A stretch of 64,000 bases of DNA from Sycon ciliatum (Eukaryota > Porifera > Calcarea > Leucosolenida > Sycettidae), in NCBI RefSeq assembly GCF_964019385.1, contig NC_088655.1, positions 5,703,337 through 5,767,336 of the forward strand, written 5' to 3'. The notes under the pieces are model-generated. The model was not told the origin of the DNA. It worked only from the letters and a program-made list of their open reading frames with translations, and did no database searches. The position numbers and the translations under genes were made by a program. This document shows, in pieces, positions 50,608-60,409 of the stretch; positions within the stretch are counted from its first letter, which is position 1; the number at the start of each line of letters is the position of its first letter.

Positions 50608-50863
50608 TCTAGAAGCAAACAAATATATTGACGTTGCATGGATGGCACCACAAAAAAAGAAAGTGAAAGTAAGCAGTCATGCACATACAAGAGCAATGTC
50701 ATTTTGAATTCTTTTATTCTCACGATGGCCTGTGGCCAATAAGAGAAAAATAATTACAGGCACGGGGATCAGATACAGAGAGATCAAAGTTTAGCTGCTT
50801 GCTGAGGCAGTAGCGATGGTAATACTAATTGGGAGTTAATCACGTAGGCTGGGCGCAATGGAG

Positions 50864-53779
50864 CTATAGATGTGCTGAGCAATGTGAGCAAGTACATACG
50901 GAAGAGATGACAAGTGGTAGGATGTTTGCTTTGAAATCTCGTCTGGGGTTGATTTGCCGGATGCTGGGTGGGATGCTATTAAAGAGATCAAGAGAAGCAT
51001 AGATGGGGGAGTCTCTTAGCCGGTTTGTACGTGTTGTGGGTAGCTCAAAGGTTCGGGGGAACCTGAGCGTGCGAATGGGTTGTATTCGGGGTAGGTGAAT
51101 TGCAAGAAGGTGTGGTGGTGCATATCTATGATGCAGGCTGTGTGCAAGAAGGATATGGGAGAGGGTACGGCGGCTGCTGAGTGATGGCCATTTGAGTCGG
51201 TGCAGCAGCACGGAGTGGGTTCTGTGTTCAAAGAGGGGGAGATGCAAACAGAGGCGAGCAGCGCGCCGTTGGATGCGCTCAAGCCGGTCGTTCAGGGTTG
51301 CGGGGAGGGGTGAGAGGACAGTGCAAGCATACTCAAGAATAGGGCGAATGTAGGTTAGATAGATGGAGGAGAGAGCAGAAGTGTTTAAGGAATTGCGTAG
51401 TCGCAGGAGAAGGAACATCGTCCTGGTCGCTTTAGTGATGATGTAGTCAACATGCGAGTTCCAGCATAGATTCTGCTGTATGAGGAGGCCAAGGTGGCGA
51501 TGCCTTGAGGCCACAGTGAGGTTGGTATCGTTAAGTGTGATTGATGGTGGTCTGGGAGGTGGCCGGTTGGTGTGGTGAAAGTGGATGACAGTGGTCTTAC
51601 TTTCGTTGACCAGGAGATGCCAATCCTTCAGCCACTGTGCCGCGGTTGTCACAGCTGACTGGAGGTGCTCTTCTGCGGCTAGAAAATTCTCGTGAGCGGC
51701 AATGATGGCAGTGTCGTCGGCAAACTGGCTGCACTCAGTGTTGGCATTTATGCAGGCGGTTGGCAGATCAACTGTGTAGGCCGTGAACAAAAGCGGCCCC
51801 AAGACAGAGCCTTGGGGGACCCCCGCTGGAATGTTTAGCCATGTTGATTTGCTGCTCTCCACTTGCACACGTTGTCGTCTATTGGTGAGATAGGAGGCAA
51901 GCCACTGGAGGCATTTGCCATCGAGTCCGAGGTGGGCCAATTTTGCAAGCAGTCCTTGGTGCCACACCCGGTCAAACGCCTTAGAGAGGTCGAAGAAGCA
52001 AGCAATTACTGTTTGCCCGGCGTCTCTTTTCTCGGTGATCTGATGGATTAACCGAGATAGCTGCTGTGTGGTGCCATCGTTTGGCCGAAAGCCTGATTGG
52101 CCGTTGGGGAGGTGAGGTTGGATGTGCTTTGAGATGCGGTCAGCAACTATCCTCTCTTGTACTTTCGACGTCACGCTGAGTAGCGATATGGGTCGATAGT
52201 TGGAGGGCTCGGTTTTGCTGCCCTTCTTGTGGATGGGGGTGACTGTTGCGTCCCTCCACTCTTGCGGGATAGTGCAACGTTCGAAGGAGATGTTAAAAAG
52301 GGTTGCTAGGGACGGCGCAAGTGAACTGGCTGCCTCTTTCAGTAGGCGGGTTGGTATGCCATCACAGCCCGGGCTCTTTGACGGGTCCAGGTTAGACAGT
52401 AACTTTGAGACCTCTTGGGCTGTTGTTTCAAGTGTAGTGAGGCCAGGTGTGTTGGGTGTGGGGGAATGAATGGAGGGAAGTTCCTCGTGGCATCCTGTGA
52501 CTGACTGTTGGCTTTGCGAGATGAAGAAAGCGTTCAGGGCGGTTGCTTTTTCAGCGGGGGTTGAGAGAGTCTGGCCCTGGGAGAGCATGTCTGGCAGAGT
52601 AGGTCGTTGTGAGGACTGGAGGCCGCGCATCAGTTTGTGTAGGTTTGGTGTGGAGTGGCTCGTCCCAGTGCCATTACTGACATATGTAGACTTAGCGATT
52701 CGGAGAAGGTGAGTAACTTTGTTGCGTTGGGTGGTGTATGCTGTCCAGTTGCAGGGCGTCCGGGTGCGCAAGTAGGCACGGTAGAGCCGGTGTTTTTCTC
52801 TGATGGCGTTAGTGAGCTCTGGGTTCAGCCATGGCTTTGCGGGGTGGCTAGTATGCCTCGGGGAGTGAGGTACTGCACAGTGTTTGCGGGCGCAAGTGAG
52901 GACTTTGTCCTTCCATGAGTGCCACAGGTTGTCTATGTTGGTAGTGTTCAGGGTGTCACCTTCCGGTAGCAGTTGTGTGCATTCAATTTCGGCTTTCAGA
53001 CTGCTGATGCTTGGGTTTGACCATTTCCAATGGGTGGTGTTATGGGTGGGAGGTGGTACGGCTCGAGGGGGTGCAGCGACTGGCTTGATTAAACCCCTGA
53101 TGGATAGGTGGTCCGAGTTGCCGATCTGCGGGAGACTAGAGATAAGGACATAGTCGCTGTCTACATCCGTGACGACGAGATCTAGGCAGGATTTAGGGTG
53201 CCCATTCTGCACAAGAGTGGGGAATGTGACATGTTGGTGTAGAGAGTAAGTTTGGAACAGCACTGCTAGATCCTCGCCAACAGCATCTGTCGTGTCAGAG
53301 TGGCACCAAGCGGCGTTCTTTGCATTAAAATCACCGAGGATAATCTTTTGCGTTGTTGTTGGTATGGCTCGTATCAGTTCCTCAAGGTGCTGGCAGAATA
53401 GCTGATGGTCGCAACGGGGTGGTCGGTAGACGCATGTTGTGTTGATGGTGCTGTCGTTGGCTGACAGTTTCAGCGATAATAGGTCAAAGCTGTCTGGGGT
53501 TGTTGTAGGGACGAGTTCATGAGGTATAGTGTCGTTCACGTAGAGAATCACTCCTCCACCTTGGCGGTCTGGGCGGTCTGCACGATGTAGTGTGTATCCA
53601 CTGAGGGCAAACAGGGAGTCTGGATCGTGCTGGGTACACCATGTTTCAGAGACAGCAATGACATCATAAGGTGGCGTTGTTGACGATGCTATTGCTGACA
53701 GTTCGTCCATTTTGGGGTAGAGACTGCGAGCGTTGAAGGAGAAGAAAGAGATGCTATTTTGTTCATTTCCGTTTTTCAT
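50864..53779 (-). CDS. LINE ORF2: endonuclease and reverse transcriptase (intact)
   Basis: 971 uninterrupted codons start at ATG 53,779. The EEP-type endonuclease has SFNARSL near 14-20, SETW at 44-47, GDFNAKN at 149-155 and SDHLSIRG at 222-229. The RT has YRPISLLSV near 528, FFDLSKAFDRVWH near 595 with the catalytic Asp, AGVPQGSVLGPLLF near 652 and CSQFADDTAII near 683 with the catalytic pair. Thumb and C-terminal region follow. No RNase H is present, which fits CR1/jockey-type LINEs. All catalytic motifs are canonical, so the element may be competent or only recently silenced. The start lies just after an 18-base poly-A run. Confidence 0.93.
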   Translation of the reverse strand: MKNGNEQNSISFFSFNARSLYPKMDELSAIASSTTPPYDVIAVSETWCTQHDPDSLFALSGYTLHRADRPDRQGGGVILYVNDTIPHELVPTTTPDSFDLLSLKLSANDSTINTTCVYRPPRCDHQLFCQHLEELIRAIPTTTQKIILGDFNAKNAAWCHSDTTDAVGEDLAVLFQTYSLHQHVTFPTLVQNGHPKSCLDLVVTDVDSDYVLISSLPQIGNSDHLSIRGLIKPVAAPPRAVPPPTHNTTHWKWSNPSISSLKAEIECTQLLPEGDTLNTTNIDNLWHSWKDKVLTCARKHCAVPHSPRHTSHPAKPWLNPELTNAIREKHRLYRAYLRTRTPCNWTAYTTQRNKVTHLLRIAKSTYVSNGTGTSHSTPNLHKLMRGLQSSQRPTLPDMLSQGQTLSTPAEKATALNAFFISQSQQSVTGCHEELPSIHSPTPNTPGLTTLETTAQEVSKLLSNLDPSKSPGCDGIPTRLLKEAASSLAPSLATLFNISFERCTIPQEWRDATVTPIHKKGSKTEPSNYRPISLLSVTSKVQERIVADRISKHIQPHLPNGQSGFRPNDGTTQQLSRLIHQITEKRDAGQTVIACFFDLSKAFDRVWHQGLLAKLAHLGLDGKCLQWLASYLTNRRQRVQVESSKSTWLNIPAGVPQGSVLGPLLFTAYTVDLPTACINANTECSQFADDTAIIAAHENFLAAEEHLQSAVTTAAQWLKDWHLLVNESKTTVIHFHHTNRPPPRPPSITLNDTNLTVASRHRHLGLLIQQNLCWNSHVDYIITKATRTMFLLLRLRNSLNTSALSSIYLTYIRPILEYACTVLSPLPATLNDRLERIQRRAARLCLHLPLFEHRTHSVLLHRLKWPSLSSRRTLSHILLAHSLHHRYAPPHLLAIHLPRIQPIRTLRFPRTFELPTTRTNRLRDSPIYASLDLFNSIPPSIRQINPRRDFKANILPLVISSVCTCSHCSAHL

Positions 53780-53781
53780 AA

Positions 53782-53799
53782 TTTTTTTTTTTTTTTTTT
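53782..53799 (-). repeat. 18-base poly-A between ORF1 and ORF2
   Basis: A pure A run on the coding strand lies two bases before the ORF2 ATG codon. It could promote slippage or reinitiation of ORF2 translation; only its position is observed. Confidence 0.9.
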
Positions 53800-53831
53800 C
53801 ACTGGTGGGACCTGGTGTTGATTATTCCAGT

Positions 53832-55166
53832 TCAGGCGTGGTCCATGGTGACTCCTGTAGGACTCTGGTCAGCTAGCTTATTTTGTTTTTGTTTTTTAGA
53901 GGCATGTGGATGTTGTGCGCCTGGGGGCGTCTGCTCTAGCTGGTGGCGTCTGCGTCTGCGACGTCCGGTGTAGAGTTTCCATTCTTCCTCCGCTGCATTG
54001 AGCTTCTGCAGGAGTTGTTCGGCGCGATTTCCATCTTCCTCAAATAGGCTCTCGTCGTTGCTGTCGTCTTCCGCTGCCGTGCGAGGTGAGCCTGGCGAGT
54101 GGCAGTACATGCTTGCGCTGGGTGATAGTGCGCGGACTGCGCTCTCGTCGGCTCGATCGATATCTGTACTAGTTCTACGAGTACGAGTTTGGTGCTCATC
54201 AGAGGCACTGGCAGTGTGTCCGTGCTGGTCTGCACTTTTGCTGGGCTGGCTGTGTTCAGTGACTTCCTGTGCGGGTGAGCTGGCAGAGGTCACAGGGGAC
54301 GCTACCTGTGCGTACAGTAAGCTGACCTGGCCTGTGGAGGCTGTCGGATCTGGTGCTGGATCGTCGTTTTGGGTCTGTGTGTTGCTTGTTTCGGTGATTT
54401 CCTGTACGAGTGTGCTGGCAGGGGCCGGGGTCGCTGCCTGTGCGTACGGTAAGCTGGCCTGGCCTGGCAGGGCTGTCGCCAGTGTTGGATCTGGTGCTGG
54501 GTCTTCGTTTTGGTTCTGCCGCGTGTTGGTTGAAGTGCGGGTCCGTGTGTTTTGTAGCTTGTTCGATTTAGGGCAGGAGCCGGCAAGGTGATTTTCTGAG
54601 TTGCAGAGGCGGCAAGTTGGCGCCTGGCCCTCATGCTTCACGCGGAAGGTATTGCCTTCGGCTGTCCGCACGAAAGATGGCACCTGCCTGCAGCCGTTGT
54701 TCAGGCGAACAGTTGCGAAGCGTACGCCTGTTCCGACAAATGCGCCCGACTTTGTGCGGGTACGGCCGTGGCGAATGGTGCCTTGCACCGTACCGTATTT
54801 TGTGAGTGCATGTATGATGGCGGCATCGGAGATCCAAATCGGGACGTCAAAGATGTGCACTTGCAAGGAGAGAGAATGGCGGACAGAAATATGTGTTTCG
54901 CCAAGAAAGAAACCGTGTTCTGCAATGGACTTAGTTGTAGATTGGCTGCAGAACGTTACCTTACAGGCTGATCCGGTAATTTGGACGGAGGCGACGTCAG
55001 CATAACCCTGGTCGATGAGGGTGTCCGCAATTTCTACTATCTTCTGGCCTGCGAGGCCGTCGACAAATATTACGGTATTGGCCTTCAATTCGGCCGGCGA
55101 CATCGACCTCCACAGTGGCTCTGGGGGCTCAGGCTTTGGGCTGCCTGGCACTGGGGAGTCATCCAT
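53832..55166 (-). CDS. LINE ORF1: RRM-like domain and CCHC zinc knuckle (intact)
   Basis: 444 codons run from ATG 55,166 to a stop at 53,829-53,831. A region at about 30-75 and HIFDVPIWISDAAIIHALTKYG (about 104-125) resemble RNA-binding folds. A zinc knuckle CRLCNSENHLAGSC sits at about 185-198. The rest is rich in Ala, Pro, Thr and Ser with a repeated NDDPAPDPT/GQ.SL.YAQ segment, then a basic end (GRRRRRRH). ORF1 proteins of this class coat LINE RNA. The frame is uninterrupted, and ORF2 follows after 49 bases on the same strand. Confidence 0.88.
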   Translation of the reverse strand: MDDSPVPGSPKPEPPEPLWRSMSPAELKANTVIFVDGLAGQKIVEIADTLIDQGYADVASVQITGSACKVTFCSQSTTKSIAEHGFFLGETHISVRHSLSLQVHIFDVPIWISDAAIIHALTKYGTVQGTIRHGRTRTKSGAFVGTGVRFATVRLNNGCRQVPSFVRTAEGNTFRVKHEGQAPTCRLCNSENHLAGSCPKSNKLQNTRTRTSTNTRQNQNEDPAPDPTLATALPGQASLPYAQAATPAPASTLVQEITETSNTQTQNDDPAPDPTASTGQVSLLYAQVASPVTSASSPAQEVTEHSQPSKSADQHGHTASASDEHQTRTRRTSTDIDRADESAVRALSPSASMYCHSPGSPRTAAEDDSNDESLFEEDGNRAEQLLQKLNAAEEEWKLYTGRRRRRRHQLEQTPPGAQHPHASKKQKQNKLADQSPTGVTMDHA

Positions 55167-55286
55167 GCTAGATAGGTAATACTAGTTAGAATAGCAGTGC
55201 ATATACGCTTCTAGGGTGGGGACGTGGTCACGACACTCAGAGCTTCAAAACTTGCTTCTTACTCCTGGTTGTTGTTGTTGTTTTGT

Positions 55287-55824
55287 TTATGGTTGGTGTT
55301 GTTGTCAACTACCCTGTCTACACTGGCCAACATGCAACACTCACTGCCCACTCGACATTGGACTAGTTACTTGGTTTTGCACAAGAAGAAATAAAACTTT
55401 GAAAAAATTAAAAAAATTCACGGTTTGCGTCTGCATCTGCATCTTCGCAGCTGCATCTGCGCCTTGATCCTTGAAGGGTGGTGGCGTTCTTACGGATGCG
55501 GAAAACTCGGCCTCTATATATAAAACTAAAAGAGCTAGAGAAAAAGGATAAAGGCTTGCGAACCAACATGACACGGACACAATGGCGACCTACATCATCA
55601 TGTGCACGCACAATAATACTGGAAAAAGGAAGAACGTCACGTCACGACCACAGCGCGAATTAATAATACAAAGCCTAACAATAATTGGTACGTAGTGATC
55701 AACAGTAAATGTGTTTGATATAAAGAAAGGAATAGACAGAGAGATAGAGATAGATAGATAGAGAGAGAGAGATAGATAGATGAGGTGGCGTCGACAGTTA
55801 CTTAGTCAATCTATTACAACTCTC
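55287..55824 (-). mobile_element. gypsy-B LTR (split copy, 3' part)
   Basis: GTTGTTGTCAACTACCCTGTCTACACTGG through AATCTATTACA matches 34,688-35,034 and ends next to the purine tract complement CTCTCCCTCC. A 121-bp insertion and GATA/GAGA expansions lengthen it. Confidence 0.75.
55399..55519. mobile_element. 121-bp insertion with 8-bp target duplication
   Basis: The sequence is flanked by ATAAAACT at 55,391-55,398 and at 55,520-55,527. The homologous LTR at 34,780 has a single similar site. An 8-bp duplication is typical of hAT elements, but I find no terminal inverted repeats. Confidence 0.6.
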
Positions 55825-56110
55825 CCTCCAGACGCCAATACTCCAGAACAATATCGCATTGGTACTGAGTCACTGCCTCCGCCGTCAAATGTCAGGCCCC
55901 AGGCTCCACTATCACTAGTGTCACTCTCACTGTCACTCTCGGCAGGGCTCGGCTGAGCGCTGTGGACATCCGCAGTGTCTGGTACTACAGGAGCTGAGTC
56001 TAGCTTCATAAGGTCAATGTTGACCACTTACTCTGCATCATTGGCATGTCTGATCACAATGGTTGATGGTGACATCATCTTCTCCACCTTCCAGGCACGT
56101 ACGCAGGGTA
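55806..56110 (-). pseudogene. gypsy-B pol C-terminal fragment
   Basis: A minus-strand frame with VVNIDLMKLDSAPVVPDTAD and an acidic, Ser-rich SDSESDTSDSG tail matches the pol end near 35,100-35,350. It abuts the LTR through the purine tract, as expected for a 3' end. The N-side is truncated. Confidence 0.65.
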
Positions 56111-56176
56111 ACCTGTAGAGGGTTGTCAGCCGAATCACAACCAATAAGTTTTAAAAATCTCAGTTGAGGCGTAGTA

Positions 56177-56260
56177 TTAACTGTAGTTAACACGCACGTA
56201 ACGATCTCTCAGCGCGTGTTAACTGTAGTTAACACGCACGTAACGCTCTCTCAGCGCGTG
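56177..56260. repeat. Tandem duplication of 42 bp
   Basis: The unit TTAACTGTAGTTAACACGCACGTAACG plus 15 more bases occurs twice with one substitution. TTAACTGTAGTTAA inside is palindromic. Confidence 0.9.
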
Positions 56261-56962
56261 GCCGCCTGCGTTTACTGCACATAGCACTCCACATTTGCCC
56301 GTAGCTACTTCACACTGCATTCCACATCTACCCGTAGCGCTGTCGTTGAGCTGCTTTCCCGGTTGATGCGGTTGATGCAATCCGAATTGATGCAATCCGA
56401 ATTCGGACCCCACGCGGAGTTCTCTGAGACCCCCGCGGTGGCTGCGCGACAAAATGTCGAGGACAGAGACACCCACGAACCTACTATACCTGTAGCTCCC
56501 GTGTCCGCCGCAATCGCGACCGCCATGAAACCGTTTACTGGACCGTCTGGAAGGTGCAGCGCAAATAGCAACCTCAGCCCTAGGTACGTCCACTTTGCAT
56601 TCGTCTAGTGTTTCCTGCGCCGTGCTGCATGATGAAGGGCCTGTAAAAATCAAGCGCACCCCAGAGCGTGATCGACAAAATCATAACGCACCATTTTGTT
56701 GACTTACAACAACTGTTGCCACTGACCGCCATGGACGTGCCAAGCCCCCACGCTCTGGTGTTGGGCGAGGAGGCACCCGGAAAATTCACGCTGTCCTCCC
56801 AGCCGCGCATGTCCCGGCGCATTTCGGACATCTAAAATTGGCTTGAAGCATGAACGATATTCGCAGCCGTCTATCTAGATGCGCATCCGGGGAGAGCAGT
56901 AGAACTGTTGGCGTATCAGCACCATATTCTGAACGCCAGCAAAAAATACACGTTTTCCGCAG

Positions 56963-57415
56963 TTGCGGAGTATGACTGCACCTTCCGCCACAGCATCGAG
57001 TCCCAGCCGTCACGTCATTGGGACACAACACCACAAACACTGTACACTGCCGTGTTTGATGCCCGTGCTGTGCGGCCCTTTCGGCCCAGCTCCGCGGCAG
57101 CCTCCGGCGCCACACGCTCGTCAACCGAGCGGTGTCGACTCTACAACCGGGGCTTGTGTCATTGAAACCCCTGTTTGTACGCTCACCAATGCAGCACCTG
57201 CAACGTCTCCGGACACGGCGCACAAGAGTGTCGCACAGAGCAACCAGCCAGCAGGTGTTCCGTTGCGCCAACAGTCGCACTGGACGCCCGTTCACTTGGA
57301 TCGGCTTGAGTCGGCTCTGGCCAGGCACCCTGACCGCGCATTCGTTAACTCCCTTATGCATGACATGTCCTCTCCAATTTGTTCACCAGGCTACCCGACG
57401 CCCTTTGCTGGGTAG
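56963..57415 (+). pseudogene. DIRS/Ngaro-type RT region, N-terminal fragment
   Basis: The frame ends with HWTPVHLDRLESALARHPDRAFVNSLMHDM, a segment typical of the opening of DIRS/Ngaro-group RTs. At about 57,360-57,400 it switches to the palm fragment below, with the RT core deleted. Upstream residues are not alignable by eye. Confidence 0.6.
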
Positions 57416-57906
57416 CCACGAATAGATTCAATGTGCATGACCTGCTGCACTACCTCAATGATTTCCTCACAGTTCAACCTCCACAGCCGCCAAACTATGC
57501 TCGTCAAAAGTTTCACACCAATGGCGCCCTTATCTGTGTGACGCTAGGCAAACGACTGTGCAAGCGTCGACTACTAGTTCAATGTGACAACGAAGCTGTC
57601 TGCACAATCTGGCGCACAGGAATGTCTAGGTGCCCAGAGATCATGACACTTGTCAGGATTGCGTTGTTAGCGGCTGCCAAGCATAACATGGTTGTGTTTT
57701 TAGCACACATACGTGGTGTTGACAACGTTCTTGCTGACCGTTTGTCCCGGCTGCAGGTCGAGAGCTTCCGGAAGCTACATCCCCAGGCGTCTCCTGTCCC
57801 CATGTCGCTAGAAGCCCGGCAGCTCACACGCCTTCAGACCACACCATGGCCCTTATCCTTGCGGGAGTGGCAACAAGTACCGCCCGGTCGTATGCTGCCG
57901 GTGTGA
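57379..57906 (+). pseudogene. DIRS/Ngaro-type RT end and RNase H-like region
   Basis: The frame contains DALCWVATNRFNVHDLLHYL followed by NDFLTVQPP, where the family has LDDFLT; the first Asp is Asn, so the site is dead. It continues with LLVQCDNEAVCTIWRTGMSR, then HIRGVDNVLADRLSRLQVESF. This order is diagnostic of DIRS-like elements. The reading frame then continues, in another register, into a recombinase N-terminus (TSTARSYAAGVTAYERL). Confidence 0.72.
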
Positions 57907-57987
57907 CAGCATACGAGAGATTACGCCAGCCTGCACCGTGTAGCGCTATACCCCATTCAGGCCACCCGCCTACTGGATATCCTAGCG

Positions 57988-58203
57988 TACCGTAAAGTCT
58001 TGTATAAAAGCCGCACTTGAATAGAAGCCGCTCTCGAATAGAAGCCGCGATTTTGGGCCCATCAAATCACATATAAGCCTGGTTTTAGTGTTGACATACA
58101 TAGAAATACCTGTCTTGTATAGAAGCCTGTCTGATATAGAAGCCTGCAAAATTTCACCAAGAAGGTCATAGATTCCGCGGCTTTTATACAAGACTTTACG
58201 GTA
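57988..58203. mobile_element. TA-flanked pogo/mariner-type MITE within the recombinase
   Basis: TACCGTAAAGTCTTGTATAA at the left (57,988) and its inverse at the right (to 58,203) are terminal repeats of about 25 bases flanked by TA. Related copies of the host sequence at 6299 and 12,636 are continuous across this point. The element body spans 57,990-58,201. Confidence 0.85.
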
Positions 58204-58204
58204 C

Positions 58205-58930
58205 ATGTCATCCAAGTGCCGGCTGGCAACTGTCAAGGTCTACCTCCATGTCCTCTGGCATTACAAAATCGTCAACATCCTGTCGTTGTCCCCGTTCCAG
58301 GACGGGCGACTGGACTTGCTGCTCCAGGGTATCGCCCGCAACCAGTGCACGAGCAGCCAGGTGCAGGAACGCCGTGCTGTCCCGCTGCAACACCTCCGTG
58401 CAATCCAGGGCTTCCTGTCGCACTCCGGTCTATCACCGGCCGACCAAGCCATGCTCTGGAGCACTATCACACTCACCTACTACGCGTTCCTGGTAGTCAG
58501 TGAGTACGCCTCTACCGACCCGCAGAAGATGTTGACGCGGGAACGCGTCTGCATCCGGGAGAACGCAGTGAGGCTGGCTGTCTCATTCTCCAAAACAATG
58601 CAACTGGGAGAGGAGAGAGGACGGTCGGCGCCACCAACAATAACACCTGCCCGGTAGCCGCATTAGGAAAGTACGCACAGCTGCGCCCCCAAGTGGCGGG
58701 AGCGTATTTCCGCTACCAGTCTCGCCAGCCGCTTCGCCCCTCGGACATGAACGACTTACTTCGCCGAGCTCCCCCTGGCCAGAAGATCTCCAACCATAGC
58801 CTGCGTATCGGTGCAGCCACTGCCGCCGGAAGGAATTGCCTGCCACCTTACGTCATCCAAAGGGCCGGCCGATGGCAGAGCAACGCTGACCTCTGATACA
58901 TCCGTCTGTCAGAATCGGACATGGAGCCAA
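58205..58930 (+). pseudogene. Tyrosine recombinase (DIRS/Ngaro type), inactivated
   Basis: The frame at 58,205-58,657 has SSKCRLATVKVYLHVLWHYK, then GRLDLLLQGIARNQ, then STITLTYYAFLVVSEYAS. In active relatives an Arg sits where the first Val of FLVVSE is. The frame at 58,693-58,896 has KISNHSLRIGAATAAG with the H-x-x-R pair and YVIQRAGRWQSNADL. An in-frame TGA then falls just before YIRLSESD, which contains the presumed nucleophile Tyr. The enzyme lacks the first catalytic Arg, has a frameshift near 58,660, and has a stop next to its Tyr. Confidence 0.8.
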
Positions 58931-58949
58931 TCGCGAAGGCACTGGTGAC

Positions 58950-59400
58950 AGCGTGAGTACATGCACCGCCTTCCTAGCATTGTCAGCTGCCTGAGTGACG
59001 GCACTGCCCTCTTGACACTATCTGCTGTATGAGTGACAGCACTTCCCCCTAACACTACTTGCTATAGGTCGTGGTGACCACACTACCCCCATAAGCACTG
59101 CTGGCAGCAGGAGCGTCTGCACTGCCCTCCTAGCACTCCTCTCTGTACGAGTGGTCTTGCTCTCCCGTGCTGCTCCCTGCATAGTTGATGGCACCTGCCC
59201 TCTTGACACTAACTGCTGTAGACTCAAAGTTATGTCCTTGAACATCGCTGTACACTTTCATGTAGTTTCCATGTTAAGGTCAGCTAGATTGGGGCTCACG
59301 CCTCCCCCAGCAATTTCATTTTTGGGTGGCATCCACATGGTGGGTGGCTGCAAAGCACCCCGTAAGCCTTTGAGCTGACACCCAACTCTAGGTTACCAGC
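58950..59400. other. No gene seen; downstream region of the DIRS-like element
   Basis: Loose repeats of GAGTGACAGCACT and CTGCCCTCTTGACACTA occur at 58,990-59,220. No coding region is supported. Confidence 0.4.
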
Positions 59401-59404
59401 CCCT

Positions 59405-59580
59405 CTGCATTAGTCCTACCATGCAGATGTCCGGGTGTAAGCGTAACCCCGTTAGCAGCCTACTTCCACATCTGTCCTACCATGTGGAAGTGCGGTGTAA
59501 GCCTAACCTTGTTAGCGGCCCCCTCCACATTCGTCCTACCATGTGGTGACCTGGGTGTAAGCCTAACCCCATTTCCCTCC
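59405..59580. repeat. Three tandem hairpin units with covarying stems
   Basis: The unit length is about 60 bases. The hairpins are CTGCAT/ATGCAG (59,405-59,426), TTCCACAT/ATGTGGAA (59,464-59,489) and CCACAT/ATGTGG (59,525-59,546). Each encloses GTCCTACC. Each is followed by GGTGTAAGC.TAACC. Confidence 0.82.
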
Positions 59581-59589
59581 GTGAATCCC

Positions 59590-60200
59590 AGTCTAGCCTA
59601 AACCTTGTCTTCAATATTGTGTGTGCAATGGGATGTTAACCCTTGTTTAAAGAGCCACAGGTAGCCCTTGGCAGATCATGCTGGCATAATTTCTGGCATA
59701 ATCTTCGGATTTTGCCTAAAAATGATGCCCTGCCATAATGGACTTCTGAGACCAGACAGTTAGCATAACCTTAAAATGCTGGCCGAAGATGTATTGCTCC
59801 ATGGATATTTAGGCATGTTAAAGGAAATAACCTGATGAAACTAGGCCAGCAGTGAAAGGGTTAATGGGGTGTTGCCCACGCTCATTTCCGGCTACTGAGC
59901 GCCGTCCCTCGGCCGCAGAATCTTGTAGAAGCTTGGCTCCACCAACATTCTGCTCTGGCAGTGTCTACCCGGCCGACGCTGAATCCTCTCTCGTACATAC
60001 TTGGCTCTGCCAACATTCCGCTTCGGCCGTGTCTACGCATTTCTCTCCGTAGCCTCTCCCTCCGATGGCCGGCACTCCCCCGTACCGCAAGTTGCTGCGT
60101 GTTGTAGTTAATGTGTGTGTGTGTATGTGTTATCCCAGCACTAGTTGCTGTGTCTAACGTAGCTGTTCGCTACCATTGCTTCTGCGATGGGAAAGTCTGA
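59590..60200. other. No gene seen
   Basis: The block TCTGCTCTGGCAGTGTCTACCCGGCCG near 59,950 recurs loosely at 60,007-60,035. Otherwise I see nothing I can support before the (TG)n tract. Confidence 0.4.
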
Positions 60201-60214
60201 GATCTGGGGTCTGA

Positions 60215-60263
60215 GGTGTGTGTGTGTGTGTGTGTCTTTATGTGTGTGTTTTTGGATGTGTGG

Positions 60264-60294
<31 letters not shown>

Positions 60295-60345
60295 TGTGTG
60301 CATGTATGCATGATGTGTGTGTGCATGCATGTGTGCGTATGCATC
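60215..60345. repeat. (TG)n tract upstream of ankyrin exon 4
   Basis: Several TG runs are interrupted by TTTA and GTGGG. The block CATCAACATGTGTATGACTG after it is identical to that before exons 1 and 2. Confidence 0.9.
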
Positions 60346-60409
60346 AACATGTGTATGACTGTGGGTATGTGTGTACATGTCTTGTCTTTAATTTTGCTGC
60401 TACTTCCAG

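Larger units (their letters stand above)
50701..55286 (-). mobile_element. Full-length CR1/jockey-type LINE
   Basis: The element inserted into the gypsy-B LTR region: 34,680 reads AATGTCATT-AATGATTCATT-ATGGCTGG, while here AATGTCATT and ATGGTTGG are separated by 4.6 kb. On the minus strand there is a 5' leader of about 120 bases, ORF1, a 49-base spacer with an 18-base poly-A, ORF2, and a 3' UTR ending near AATAAAAGAATTCAAA at 50,701. Both ORFs are open. I see no long target duplication. Confidence 0.85.
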
